Shown: piece by piece, positions 1-5,092 of the stretch
Layout of the letters: every line of letters begins with the position of its first letter
How positions within the stretch are numbered: the first letter of the stretch is position 1
Assembly (NCBI GenBank): GCA_019323495.1
Contig: JAHWHE010000001.1
Location: 1 to 5,092, forward strand
DNA: 5,092 nucleotides
Direction: 5' to 3'
Source of the DNA: Candidatus Woesearchaeota archaeon
GTDB taxonomy: Archaea; Nanobdellota; Nanobdellia; Woesearchaeales; WJKV01
The notes under the pieces: model-generated
The model's database searches: none
Told to the model about the DNA's origin: nothing
What the model saw: the letters and a program-made list of their open reading frames with translations, nothing else
Made by a program: the position numbers and the translations under genes

Positions 1-959
1 CTGCCTCTTGGATTCAGTTTTCCTTCTGGGACATAGTGTGCAACAAGCCTGTCTCCCAGTTTGAGTCTTCTGGCACCGTCGTAGATCCAGATGGAATATC
101 TGTGGTAAAAGCCAGTGTCGAACTCAAAGTCTCTTCTCTGCATCAGTTCATTGAACTGCTTGATCAAGACCTTGCTGTTTGTCCTCAGTACAGGGAACAA
201 GGCAGGCATTTCTTTCCCGGGCAGATTGATCATCTGCTTGTACCTGTCAGCCTCTTCCTGTGTCAGGACAACAGTGTCTGTACAAGTAACTTCCAGCTTG
301 TCTTTTTCCAGAATATCGTATAGATTTGGGCTTTCAGGCAATCTTAAGAGATAGTCTATGTTGATTGTGCCTTTTGTTTCACTTCCTGGGTGCGTTAGCT
401 CGCACAGCATGTTGAATGTACAGTCCTTGTTTCCGTTTTCTTCATTTGCTTTATTGAATGTGAATTCTTTTACCCTTAATTCAAGCTGCTGGCCAGGACG
501 GAATGCTTGGCTGAATTTGTAATCCAGAAATCCAATGATACCTCTTCTCACAAAAAATCTTCTTATTGAACCAAGGATTGCGCCATCAAAATAGTCTTTT
601 ACCTTGCTCTTATGATGCTGTTCAAAATACTGCCTTGCCAAGGTCTCTGCCAGTGCAGCGATGTAATTGCCGTGCAGTATCGGACCTTTGATGTCTCCTG
701 TGAATTCCGGTGAATCAACCTTGTGGACTATATTGTGATCGTCTGTAAGAGTTGACCATGCATCAAGATCTTCTTGTGTCGGTGCGAATTGAAGGACGCC
801 TTTTTCAGCATCGATTCTTACCTTGTCTGCTATGTCTGCAGGCAATTCATCAGGAACTTCTATTTCTCCTATAGGTTCTTGTGCGAAATCTGCAAATTTT
901 TTAGATAGAACAGATCCTAGAACTTGCTGTAATGCTGGGTCCACTGTATATTCACTCAT
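1..959 (-). CDS. MaoC-like hot-dog fold hydratase/dehydratase family protein (partial, C-terminus off the left edge)
   Basis: The frame is open from an ATG at 959 to the window edge, giving 319 visible codons with no stop. Residues about 60-100 carry the hydratase-2/MaoC signature. D74, N76 and H79 fit the D-x-N-x-x-H catalytic pattern (TDDHNIVH), followed by GPILHG at 92-97, the usual conserved segment at the central hot-dog helix. The canonical Gly and Pro of this motif are replaced by D73 and I77. A strand-rich stretch with FRPGQQLEL follows, as in the family. In these enzymes Asp and His activate water to hydrate an enoyl-CoA or enoyl-thioester, or run the reverse dehydration. Residues about 230-319 (ALFPVL at 252-257, an Asn/Leu-rich helix, then KLGDRLVAHY) look like a second hot-dog repeat without the Asp/His pair. 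No signal peptide or membrane segment is seen, so it is probably cytosolic. The start is supported by a TATA-like element 30 bp upstream and no Shine-Dalgarno. The substrate is unknown; a non-enzymatic acyl-binding role is possible. Confidence 0.72.
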   Translation of the reverse strand, partial: MSEYTVDPALQQVLGSVLSKKFADFAQEPIGEIEVPDELPADIADKVRIDAEKGVLQFAPTQEDLDAWSTLTDDHNIVHKVDSPEFTGDIKGPILHGNYIAALAETLARQYFEQHHKSKVKDYFDGAILGSIRRFFVRRGIIGFLDYKFSQAFRPGQQLELRVKEFTFNKANEENGNKDCTFNMLCELTHPGSETKGTINIDYLLRLPESPNLYDILEKDKLEVTCTDTVVLTQEEADRYKQMINLPGKEMPALFPVLRTNSKVLIKQFNELMQRRDFEFDTGFYHRYSIWIYDGARRLKLGDRLVAHYVPEGKLNPRG

Positions 960-983
960 CTTACAATATTTGTCTTGCAGGGT

Positions 984-995
984 GATTTATAAATC
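984..995 (-). promoter_or_regulatory. TATA-box-like element for the minus-strand hot-dog gene
   Basis: GATTTATAAATC is a perfect 12-bp palindrome with a TTTATAAA core centred near 989.5. Its centre lies about 30 bp before the ATG at 959. Archaeal TATA boxes are centred about 26-27 bp before the transcription start, so the transcript would begin within a few bases of the ATG. No Shine-Dalgarno is present there, which fits a leaderless message. Because the element is symmetric, direction is assigned only by its distance to the start codon. Confidence 0.55.
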
Positions 996-1005
996 TTACG
1001 CACGA

Positions 1006-1014
1006 TTTTATATA
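1006..1014 (+). promoter_or_regulatory. TATA-box-like element for the glycosyltransferase-ndk unit
   Basis: TTTTATATA is centred at about 1010, 30 bp before the ATG at 1040. The expected archaeal transcription start falls at about 1036-1038, so the mRNA would be leaderless or nearly so. No Shine-Dalgarno precedes this ATG. The flanking sequence is very AT-rich (TATATTACATATATTGTATA), so the exact box cannot be fixed. Confidence 0.5.
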
Positions 1015-1039
1015 TTACATATATTGTATAGCGGATAAA

Positions 1040-1786
1040 ATGGCAGGAAAAAAGGTATTGCTGGCTTTTGCAACCTATGAAGGCCACAATTATTGTGCAG
1101 AACCCTTTATCGACAGCCTGGACAAGCTGACCTATGCTGATTTTGATGTATTAGTAATAGAGACCAGTCCTAGCGACAAGTACAGCATCCTGCTGAAGGG
1201 CAAGATAGAAAGGAGCAGGAAACTCAAGAACAGGACAAAGATGATAAGATACATTCCAAAAGATGATGAACAGCCTTTTGATGTCATCTTGAGCGCAAGA
1301 AAAAGGATACAGACAGAATTTCTGAAAGGAAAATACGATTTTTTATTTTTTGTTGACAGCGATGTCATACTTCCACCAGATGTTATAGAAAAGTTATTGG
1401 AGAAAAACAAAGACATCATTACTGGAGTTTATCTGGTAGGAAAGAAAGTGAATGGAAGGGCAGGCGTATTTCCGGTATTGTATGATTTTGCAAATGATGG
1501 CAAAGCAAGGATGATGGCATTGAAAGAAGTCCTGCCTGACAAATTGATCAAGATAGCTGTCGGAGGTTTTGGCTGCACCATGATAAAAAGAAAAGTCATG
1601 GAAAAGACAGAACTGAGAAGAGAGGAAAATACAACAGAAGATGTTTTCTTCTATAAAGACGCGAGGGATAAGAACGGGTTCGAGACCTGGTGCGATACAA
1701 GCGTGAAGTGCGATCATCTTAATTATCCTATTGGAGACAAAAGAAACCAGTTCTTTGAATGGAAGAGATATCTAGGAGGGAAATAA
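1040..1786 (+). CDS. GT-A fold glycosyltransferase (family 2-like), soluble
   Basis: This 248-aa protein opens with a Rossmann-like strand and loop (KKVLLAFATYEG, residues 4-15). It has the hydrophobic strand and DxD-type motif FLFFVDSDVILPP, with D106 and D108 expected to hold the divalent metal and nucleotide-sugar phosphates. GGFGCTMIKR (175-184) is a segment common in small GT-A enzymes. E200/D201 could be the acidic catalytic region, and CDHLNYP has H226 in the place of the usual C-terminal metal-binding His. There is no membrane segment or signal peptide, so it should act in the cytosol or at the membrane face on a nucleotide-sugar donor. Donor and acceptor are not identifiable. The ATG at 1040 sits at the leaderless distance from a TATA-like element. 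The gene ends 1 nt before ndk and its last codons contain the ndk ribosome binding site, so the two are likely one transcript. It resembles glycosyltransferase-like proteins also found in phages and metagenomic archaea. Confidence 0.75.
   Translation: MAGKKVLLAFATYEGHNYCAEPFIDSLDKLTYADFDVLVIETSPSDKYSILLKGKIERSRKLKNRTKMIRYIPKDDEQPFDVILSARKRIQTEFLKGKYDFLFFVDSDVILPPDVIEKLLEKNKDIITGVYLVGKKVNGRAGVFPVLYDFANDGKARMMALKEVLPDKLIKIAVGGFGCTMIKRKVMEKTELRREENTTEDVFFYKDARDKNGFETWCDTSVKCDHLNYPIGDKRNQFFEWKRYLGGK
1774..1779 (+). promoter_or_regulatory. Shine-Dalgarno site of ndk
   Basis: AGGAGG, a consensus anti-16S match, lies inside the last codons of the glycosyltransferase gene. It is 8 nt before the ATG at 1788 and 11 nt before a second in-frame ATG at 1791. 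The spacing favours the first ATG. The operon-internal gene thus uses a strong ribosome binding site, while the first gene appears leaderless. Confidence 0.8.
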
Positions 1787-1787
1787 A

Positions 1788-2366
1788 ATGATGGAAAGAA
1801 CTTTGATCTTGGCAAAACCCGACGCTGTCCAAAGAGGCCTTGTCGGGGAAATAATAAAGAGGTTTGAGCAGAAAGGATTCAAGATCGCAGGAATCAAGAT
1901 GGTCCATCCCAATGAGCAACAGTTAGGCGAGCATTATGCAGACGATCCTGTCTGGAAAAAAGAAACAGGGGAAAAGACAATAGCTGCTGCGAAAAAAAGA
2001 GGCGAACAACTCAATGAGACAGCAGAAGAGATAGGAGCGAGAGTAAGAAGATGGAACATGGACGGATTGAAGATCAATCCAATCGTAGCAATAGTTTTCG
2101 AAGGCTATCATGCTGTCGAGATCGGAAGGAAGATAGTCGGGCCTACTGAACCTAAAGCGGCGCCTCCTGGAACTATCAGAGGAGATTTCAGTGTTGATTC
2201 ATACCCTGCTGCTGACAAGGATCAAAGAGTATTGAGGACCTTGGTGCATGCTTCAGGAAGCAAGGAAGAGGCAGAGCGGGAGATCAAAGTATGGTTCAGT
2301 GAAGAAGAATTGTTCAATTACGAAAAGAAAGAATGGGAGATAATCCACGGAACGTGGACTGCCTGA
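1788..2366 (+). CDS. ndk: Nucleoside diphosphate kinase, long form with insertions
   Basis: Ndk moves the gamma phosphate of an NTP (usually ATP) to an NDP through a phospho-histidine, balancing cytosolic NTP and dNTP pools. The N-terminus ERTLILAKPDAVQRG (3-17) is the classic first strand with K10. IVAIVFEG (99-106), the PPGTIRGDF segment (126-134) and EREIKVWFSEEEL (163-175) are also diagnostic. The catalytic His is H154 in LVHASGS, followed by the expected Ser and Glu. At 192 aa it is clearly longer than the usual 140-155 aa. The extra length lies mainly at about residues 52-92, a charged Lys/Glu/Arg-rich helix-like stretch that replaces the short loop before the PVVAMV-type strand. There is a smaller insert at about 138-150 just before the catalytic His, and a short C-terminal extension. 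Long forms of this kind are, to my knowledge, seen in some archaeal and candidate-phylum genomes. All key residues are kept, so it should be active. It follows the glycosyltransferase by 1 nt with a consensus Shine-Dalgarno. Confidence 0.95.
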   Translation: MMERTLILAKPDAVQRGLVGEIIKRFEQKGFKIAGIKMVHPNEQQLGEHYADDPVWKKETGEKTIAAAKKRGEQLNETAEEIGARVRRWNMDGLKINPIVAIVFEGYHAVEIGRKIVGPTEPKAAPPGTIRGDFSVDSYPAADKDQRVLRTLVHASGSKEEAEREIKVWFSEEELFNYEKKEWEIIHGTWTA

Positions 2367-2388
2367 TTTTCTTTTTAATTTATTTTTT
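2344..2388 (+). terminator. Hairpin plus T-rich tract at the end of ndk, at the convergent junction
   Basis: TCCACG (2344-2349) pairs exactly with CGTGGA (2353-2358) around a 3-nt GAA loop. The hairpin lies within the last codons of ndk. From 2367 to 2388, 18 of 22 bases are T in runs of 4, 5, 3 and 6. Archaeal termination is driven largely by U-rich tracts, so the tract alone would suffice; the 8-nt gap between stem and tract makes the hairpin's role uncertain. On the minus strand the same hairpin is followed by a pyrimidine-rich stretch (complement of about 2323-2343), so it may also serve the transporter transcript coming from the other side. Confidence 0.6.
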
Positions 2389-3699
2389 CTACAGCATTAT
2401 CCAGGACAGGACAAACAGGCATGCGAATGCAAATGCTGTCGGCAGAAGCCCTGCCTTTATCATGTCGATCGTTCTTATCTTTGTCTCGCTGTGGACTAAT
2501 GCGTTAGGAGCTGTTCCTGGCGGAAGAAGGAAAGTCATTGAGACGCCGATTATCACCGGGAACACGAATGCGTTTATTTCTGTACTATAGACAGAAGAAA
2601 GTGCAACAAGCACAGGGACCATCATCGCTGCTGTTGCAGTGTTCTGGATGAACTGTGTCAATGCAATGCTGAAGACTACGAGCGCGAAAATTATCAATAA
2701 AGGATGCTCGATTCCTGTCAAGCTGATGACATTTTCTGCAAGCCATTGCGCGACACCTGTAATCTGCAAAGCAGTGCCGAGCGAGATCGCACCGCCGATA
2801 AGAATGACAACGCTCCAATCTGTGTTCTGCTGGAAATCTTTCCAAGAATATACAAAAGCAAGCATGAGCACTGTGCCCATCAAACCTACTGCTACTGTTG
2901 AAAGTCCGTGAAGAGGGGAAGTGAACCAACCGATTATTGTCAGTATCAAGAAGAATGAAACCAATTTTTCTTTCCTTGTCATGCTTTTTAATCTTTCAAT
3001 CTTGATCTTGATCTTTTTCTTCTGCAGTTTGAAATATAGAAGGAACGATAGGAACAATAAAGCGAGCATGATCAATGCTATCGGAAAGCCAATGACAAAC
3101 CAGTCAATAAAGTGAAGATTGAGCGCCTGCGCAGCTATCACATTAGGCGGAGAGCCTATAACTGTTCCCACGCCACCGATGTTCGCTGCGAAAGCAACAG
3201 CGAGGAACAATGCTATCCTATTGACTTTTGCTCTTTCAACAAGATGTCTTAATATAGGAATCATCAGGATCACTGTAGTTGTATTGGACATTATCATTGA
3301 GAATCCAGCTGTTACAAGTATTGTCCAGAAAATGATGCTTCTCTCTGTTGTGCAGTGATTCAGTATCTTGCAGGCGATCCTTTTATCCAGGCCTGTCACC
3401 ATCAGACCGATAGCGATACCAAAGCCGACAAGTATCAGGAAAAAGCCAGAAGAACTGAAACCAGACAATGCTTCTGTGAAACTTACTGTTCCTGTTGCCA
3501 GCAACAATGCAATGCCGAGCAAAGCAGTAATCGCTAAAGGTACGATCTCTATCACCCAGAAATAAATAACTATCAAAAAGATCAGCAGAGTTATCCAGCC
3601 TGGAAAACCAAGCCTTTCAGGAGCAGGAATTATCAGGAATAGAACAACAAGGATTATGGCAGGCAGGACAAGCAGTAATTTTTTAATATATTCGTTCAT
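2389..3699 (-). CDS. SLC13/DASS-type anion transporter (divalent anion:sodium symporter family)
   Basis: This 436-aa, very hydrophobic protein has roughly 11-12 predicted membrane segments, starting with one at about residues 7-24. It shows the two-fold repeat hallmarks of the SLC13/DASS family. The first SNT motif is S138-N139-T140 (MSNTTTVILMIPI), followed by GTVIGSPPN (178-186). The second-repeat counterpart is Q352-N353-T354 (IQNTATAAMMVPV), followed by LPPGTAPNA (392-400). In the family these hairpin tips bind Na+ and the carboxylate or other anion. A basic cytoplasmic loop (LQKKKIKIKIERLKSMTRKEK, about 225-245) links the halves. Members carry di- and tricarboxylates, sulfate or related anions; the substrate here cannot be told, and the Gln in the second motif differs from the usual Ser/Thr. 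Its ATG overlaps the iorB stop (ATGA), with a weak AGGA 8 nt upstream, so it is probably translationally coupled to iorAB. Distant ArsB/NhaD-type ion transporters are an alternative, but the paired NT motifs argue for DASS. Confidence 0.85.
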   Translation of the reverse strand: MNEYIKKLLLVLPAIILVVLFLIIPAPERLGFPGWITLLIFLIVIYFWVIEIVPLAITALLGIALLLATGTVSFTEALSGFSSSGFFLILVGFGIAIGLMVTGLDKRIACKILNHCTTERSIIFWTILVTAGFSMIMSNTTTVILMIPILRHLVERAKVNRIALFLAVAFAANIGGVGTVIGSPPNVIAAQALNLHFIDWFVIGFPIALIMLALLFLSFLLYFKLQKKKIKIKIERLKSMTRKEKLVSFFLILTIIGWFTSPLHGLSTVAVGLMGTVLMLAFVYSWKDFQQNTDWSVVILIGGAISLGTALQITGVAQWLAENVISLTGIEHPLLIIFALVVFSIALTQFIQNTATAAMMVPVLVALSSVYSTEINAFVFPVIIGVSMTFLLPPGTAPNALVHSETKIRTIDMIKAGLLPTAFAFACLFVLSWIML

Positions 3700-4295
3700 C
3701 TTTTCTTTCCTAATCTGACTCCAAGATCAAAGGCTCGCAGATTGTTTTCAGGGTCAGGAACAGTCATCTTGATTGCTTCTTTCAGGTTTTTCTCTTTCAA
3801 CGGAAGGTAGCCTGTTCCAACTGCCGCGCCTATCAGTATCAGGTTGCCGAAAACCGTGCTACCCAATTCTTTTTTTGCCAGTTCGTGCGCCTTGAAGATG
3901 TGAATCTCTTTTGCGAACGGTTTTACTTTTTCTATTATCTGCTTCATCTTTGGATAAGGAACATCCAGAAGATTAGCATAGACAGGCATCTGCGGATGAT
4001 CATTGATTATGAATTTTGTTTTTTCTTTTCTTGCAAAGTACACTGCTCTTGCAGCTTCCATTGGCTCGAATGCAAGGACGAGGTCTGCGTTAGCCTGCAT
4101 TATGCCTGGCGAACTTATCTCGTTTTCATCTCCGAATCTTACAAAAGTCGGGATCGTGCCTCCTCTCTGCGCAAGACCGTGCAGCTGGACGCCTCTGACA
4201 AAATGACCTTCAAGGTTTGCAGCTCTCGCGATAATAACGCCTGCTGTAAGCACGCCTTCTCCTCCAACTCCTGTCAACATCAAGTCGAATTTCAT
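3696..4295 (-). CDS. iorB: Indolepyruvate:ferredoxin oxidoreductase, beta (gamma-type) subunit
   Basis: This 199-aa subunit belongs to the 2-oxoacid:ferredoxin oxidoreductase gamma-domain family. It starts with the family's Gly-rich loop (LTGVGGEGVLTAG, residues 7-19) and carries RGVQLHGLAQRGG (34-46), the HG-x-AQRGG signature typical of IorB. ADLVLAFEPMEAAR (70-83) and NDH (98-100) follow in the usual order, and the C-terminal half is helical. Length is normal for IorB. It pairs with IorA to convert indolepyruvate and other aryl-pyruvates plus CoA to the aryl-acetyl-CoA, CO2 and reduced ferredoxin in the cytosol. It has no Cys-rich cluster motif; the Fe-S and TPP sites lie in IorA. It begins 17 nt after the iorA stop and its stop overlaps the transporter start by 4 nt, so the three genes read as one operon. 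No clear Shine-Dalgarno is visible in the A-rich gap upstream of its ATG. Confidence 0.92.
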   Translation of the reverse strand: MKFDLMLTGVGGEGVLTAGVIIARAANLEGHFVRGVQLHGLAQRGGTIPTFVRFGDENEISSPGIMQANADLVLAFEPMEAARAVYFARKEKTKFIINDHPQMPVYANLLDVPYPKMKQIIEKVKPFAKEIHIFKAHELAKKELGSTVFGNLILIGAAVGTGYLPLKEKNLKEAIKMTVPDPENNLRAFDLGVRLGKKR

Positions 4296-4312
4296 TTTTG
4301 TTCTTTTATTTT
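4296..4312 (-). other. A-rich intergenic spacer between iorA and iorB
   Basis: This 17-nt gap is, in the direction of transcription, almost all A with a single GAAC-type stretch. It lacks an AGGAGG-like site, so iorB translation may rely on re-initiation or coupling after iorA. No hairpin is seen. On the plus strand it is T-rich, but no plus-strand gene lies upstream, so it is not called a terminator. Confidence 0.4.
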
Positions 4313-5092
4313 TTATTTTTTCTTTGATTTTGTTTTAGGCTCAATCGTATGTATCGCGCCATAAGGACAGACCTGCGAGCATACTGAACAGCCCCAGCAC
4401 ATGTCTGGATTGATCCAATACTGCGGTTCCTGACCTTTTTCCTCTCTGAGCTCTATGATCGCAGGACACGCAAAGAGATTGGTGCAAGTACCGCATTTCT
4501 TGCATTTGTTCTGGTCGATCTTGAATTTGATGAATTCCACTCCTTTCTTCCTGTTCTCTCTTTTTGTCAGCAGCCTGCACGCGCCGTTGCTGACTAAAAC
4601 ACGAGGACCTTTCTTGTCTTTCAATTGCTTCAGGTTATCTATCAATTGCTTTTGGCTGAAAGCTGACGAGCTTTTCACTTCTGCGCCAAGTGCTTTTGCA
4701 ACATCTTCTATGACAACGGGAGGGACTTTCTCACCCATGCCTGTTATTCCGCTCCCCGGATTTGGCTGGTGGCCTGTCATCGCAGTGATGTCGTTGTTCA
4801 AGACCACGATCAAAGGCGCTTTTCCGTCATTGAACTTAAGATTTGCAATAGGCGGCATTCCTGCGTGGAAAAAGGTGCTGTCTCCAACAAAACAAATCAC
4901 TTCCTGGTCGCTGACTTTTGTGATACCGTGGCCTATGCCGATGCTCGCGCCCATGCTGATGCAGAAATTCTGCATGTCATACGGCTCAAAAATGCCAAGT
5001 ATGTAACAGCCGATGTCGCCTGCAAAAACAGCGTCCTTGCCGAATACTTTTTTCACTGCGTAGAATGTGGATCTGTGAGGGCAGCCCTGGCA
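4313..5092 (-). CDS. iorA: Indolepyruvate:ferredoxin oxidoreductase, alpha subunit (partial, C-terminal 259 residues)
   Basis: The frame is open to the right edge, so the true start lies outside the window. A GTG at 5056 can be read as a start, but the 12 codons before it encode CQGCPHRSTFYA, a conserved IorA motif, so the gene continues upstream. The TPP-binding motif begins at GDS (visible residues 70-72) and ends with Asn-Asn (99-100), followed by the typical AMTGHQPNPG. The C-terminus has two [4Fe-4S] ferredoxin motifs: C197-x2-C-x2-C203-x5-C209-P, and a canonical C232-x2-C-x2-C238-x3-C242-P. The wider spacing in the first motif is, as I recall, common in IorA. Full IorA is about 600-640 aa, so roughly 40 percent is seen. 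The enzyme decarboxylates aryl-pyruvates on TPP, passes electrons through the clusters to ferredoxin, and yields acyl-CoA. A Lys-rich tail ends the protein. Confidence 0.95.
   Translation of the reverse strand, partial: CQGCPHRSTFYAVKKVFGKDAVFAGDIGCYILGIFEPYDMQNFCISMGASIGIGHGITKVSDQEVICFVGDSTFFHAGMPPIANLKFNDGKAPLIVVLNNDITAMTGHQPNPGSGITGMGEKVPPVVIEDVAKALGAEVKSSSAFSQKQLIDNLKQLKDKKGPRVLVSNGACRLLTKRENRKKGVEFIKFKIDQNKCKKCGTCTNLFACPAIIELREEKGQEPQYWINPDMCWGCSVCSQVCPYGAIHTIEPKTKSKKK

Larger units (their letters stand above)
962..1028. repeat. 8-bp inverted repeat bracketing the divergent promoter region
   Basis: TACAATAT at 962-969 is the exact reverse complement of ATATTGTA at 1021-1028. The arms lie just inside each start codon and outside both TATA-like elements. 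They could be half-sites for a regulator or symmetric initiator-region sequence. In such AT-rich DNA, an 8-bp match may also be chance. Confidence 0.3.

Noticed and set aside
36..354. Short plus-strand open frames near the left edge
   Set aside because: They lie antisense to the hot-dog gene, whose long frame carries a recognisable motif; no family features or start signals support them.
2585..2929. 114-codon minus-strand frame inside the transporter gene
   Set aside because: It is an out-of-frame shadow on the same strand as the 436-aa transporter, whose membrane segments and motifs run uninterrupted through this region.
4296..4330. T-rich plus-strand tract as a terminator
   Set aside because: It is the complement of the Lys-rich iorA tail and spacer; no plus-strand transcript is expected there.
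3885..4364. 159-codon plus-strand open frame opposite iorB
   Set aside because: Its translation is Cys/Phe/Ser-rich and low in sense, typical of an antisense shadow; iorB on the other strand is clear.
4455..5006. 183-codon plus-strand open frame opposite iorA
   Set aside because: It is the antisense shadow of a well-supported iorA sequence with TPP and Fe-S motifs, and it encodes no recognisable domain.
5054..5056. GTG at 5056 as the start of iorA
   Set aside because: The codons upstream of it encode the conserved CxGCPHRSTFYA segment of IorA, and a true IorA is far longer, so the gene continues off the edge.

Overview
The window most likely comes from an archaeon, possibly a small-genome DPANN or related lineage. 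It carries the two subunits of an indolepyruvate:ferredoxin oxidoreductase. Its nucleoside diphosphate kinase is unusually long (192 aa, with insertions). Arginine is mostly AGA/AGG and ATA is a common isoleucine codon. The one divergent promoter region has TATA-box-like elements placed about 30 bp before both start codons, which is the archaeal leaderless geometry. The phylum is an inference and cannot be fixed from this window.

Layout. (1) 1-959, minus strand, running off the left edge: a MaoC-like hot-dog hydratase/dehydratase family protein with a second, degenerate hot-dog-like half. (2) 960-1039: an 80-bp divergent intergenic region with one TATA element per direction. (3) 1040-2366, plus strand: a two-gene unit made of a soluble GT-A type glycosyltransferase followed 1 nt later by ndk, which has a strong Shine-Dalgarno inside the end of the upstream gene. 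(4) 2344-2388: a small hairpin and a T-rich tract at the convergent junction, a likely terminator. (5) 2389-5092, minus strand, running off the right edge: iorA (C-terminal part only), then iorB 17 nt later, then an SLC13/DASS-type membrane transporter that overlaps iorB by 4 nt (ATGA). There is no gene-free stretch above 300 bases. I see no tRNA, rRNA, CRISPR array, insertion sequence or riboswitch.

How the genes may work together. IorA and IorB form one enzyme. It oxidatively decarboxylates aryl-pyruvates, made from aromatic amino acids by transamination, to aryl-acetyl-CoA and reduces ferredoxin. The translationally coupled transporter downstream suggests that an organic anion linked to this pathway crosses the membrane, but its substrate is unknown. 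The glycosyltransferase and ndk are co-transcribed by layout; Ndk balances the NTP pools from which nucleotide-sugar donors are made, though pairing with this housekeeping gene may be incidental.

This looks mainly like ordinary metabolic gene content. The most notable points are the IorAB-SLC13 operon, the reversed-order double hot-dog protein, the inserts in Ndk and the leaderless/SD contrast. I found no convincing new biological system.
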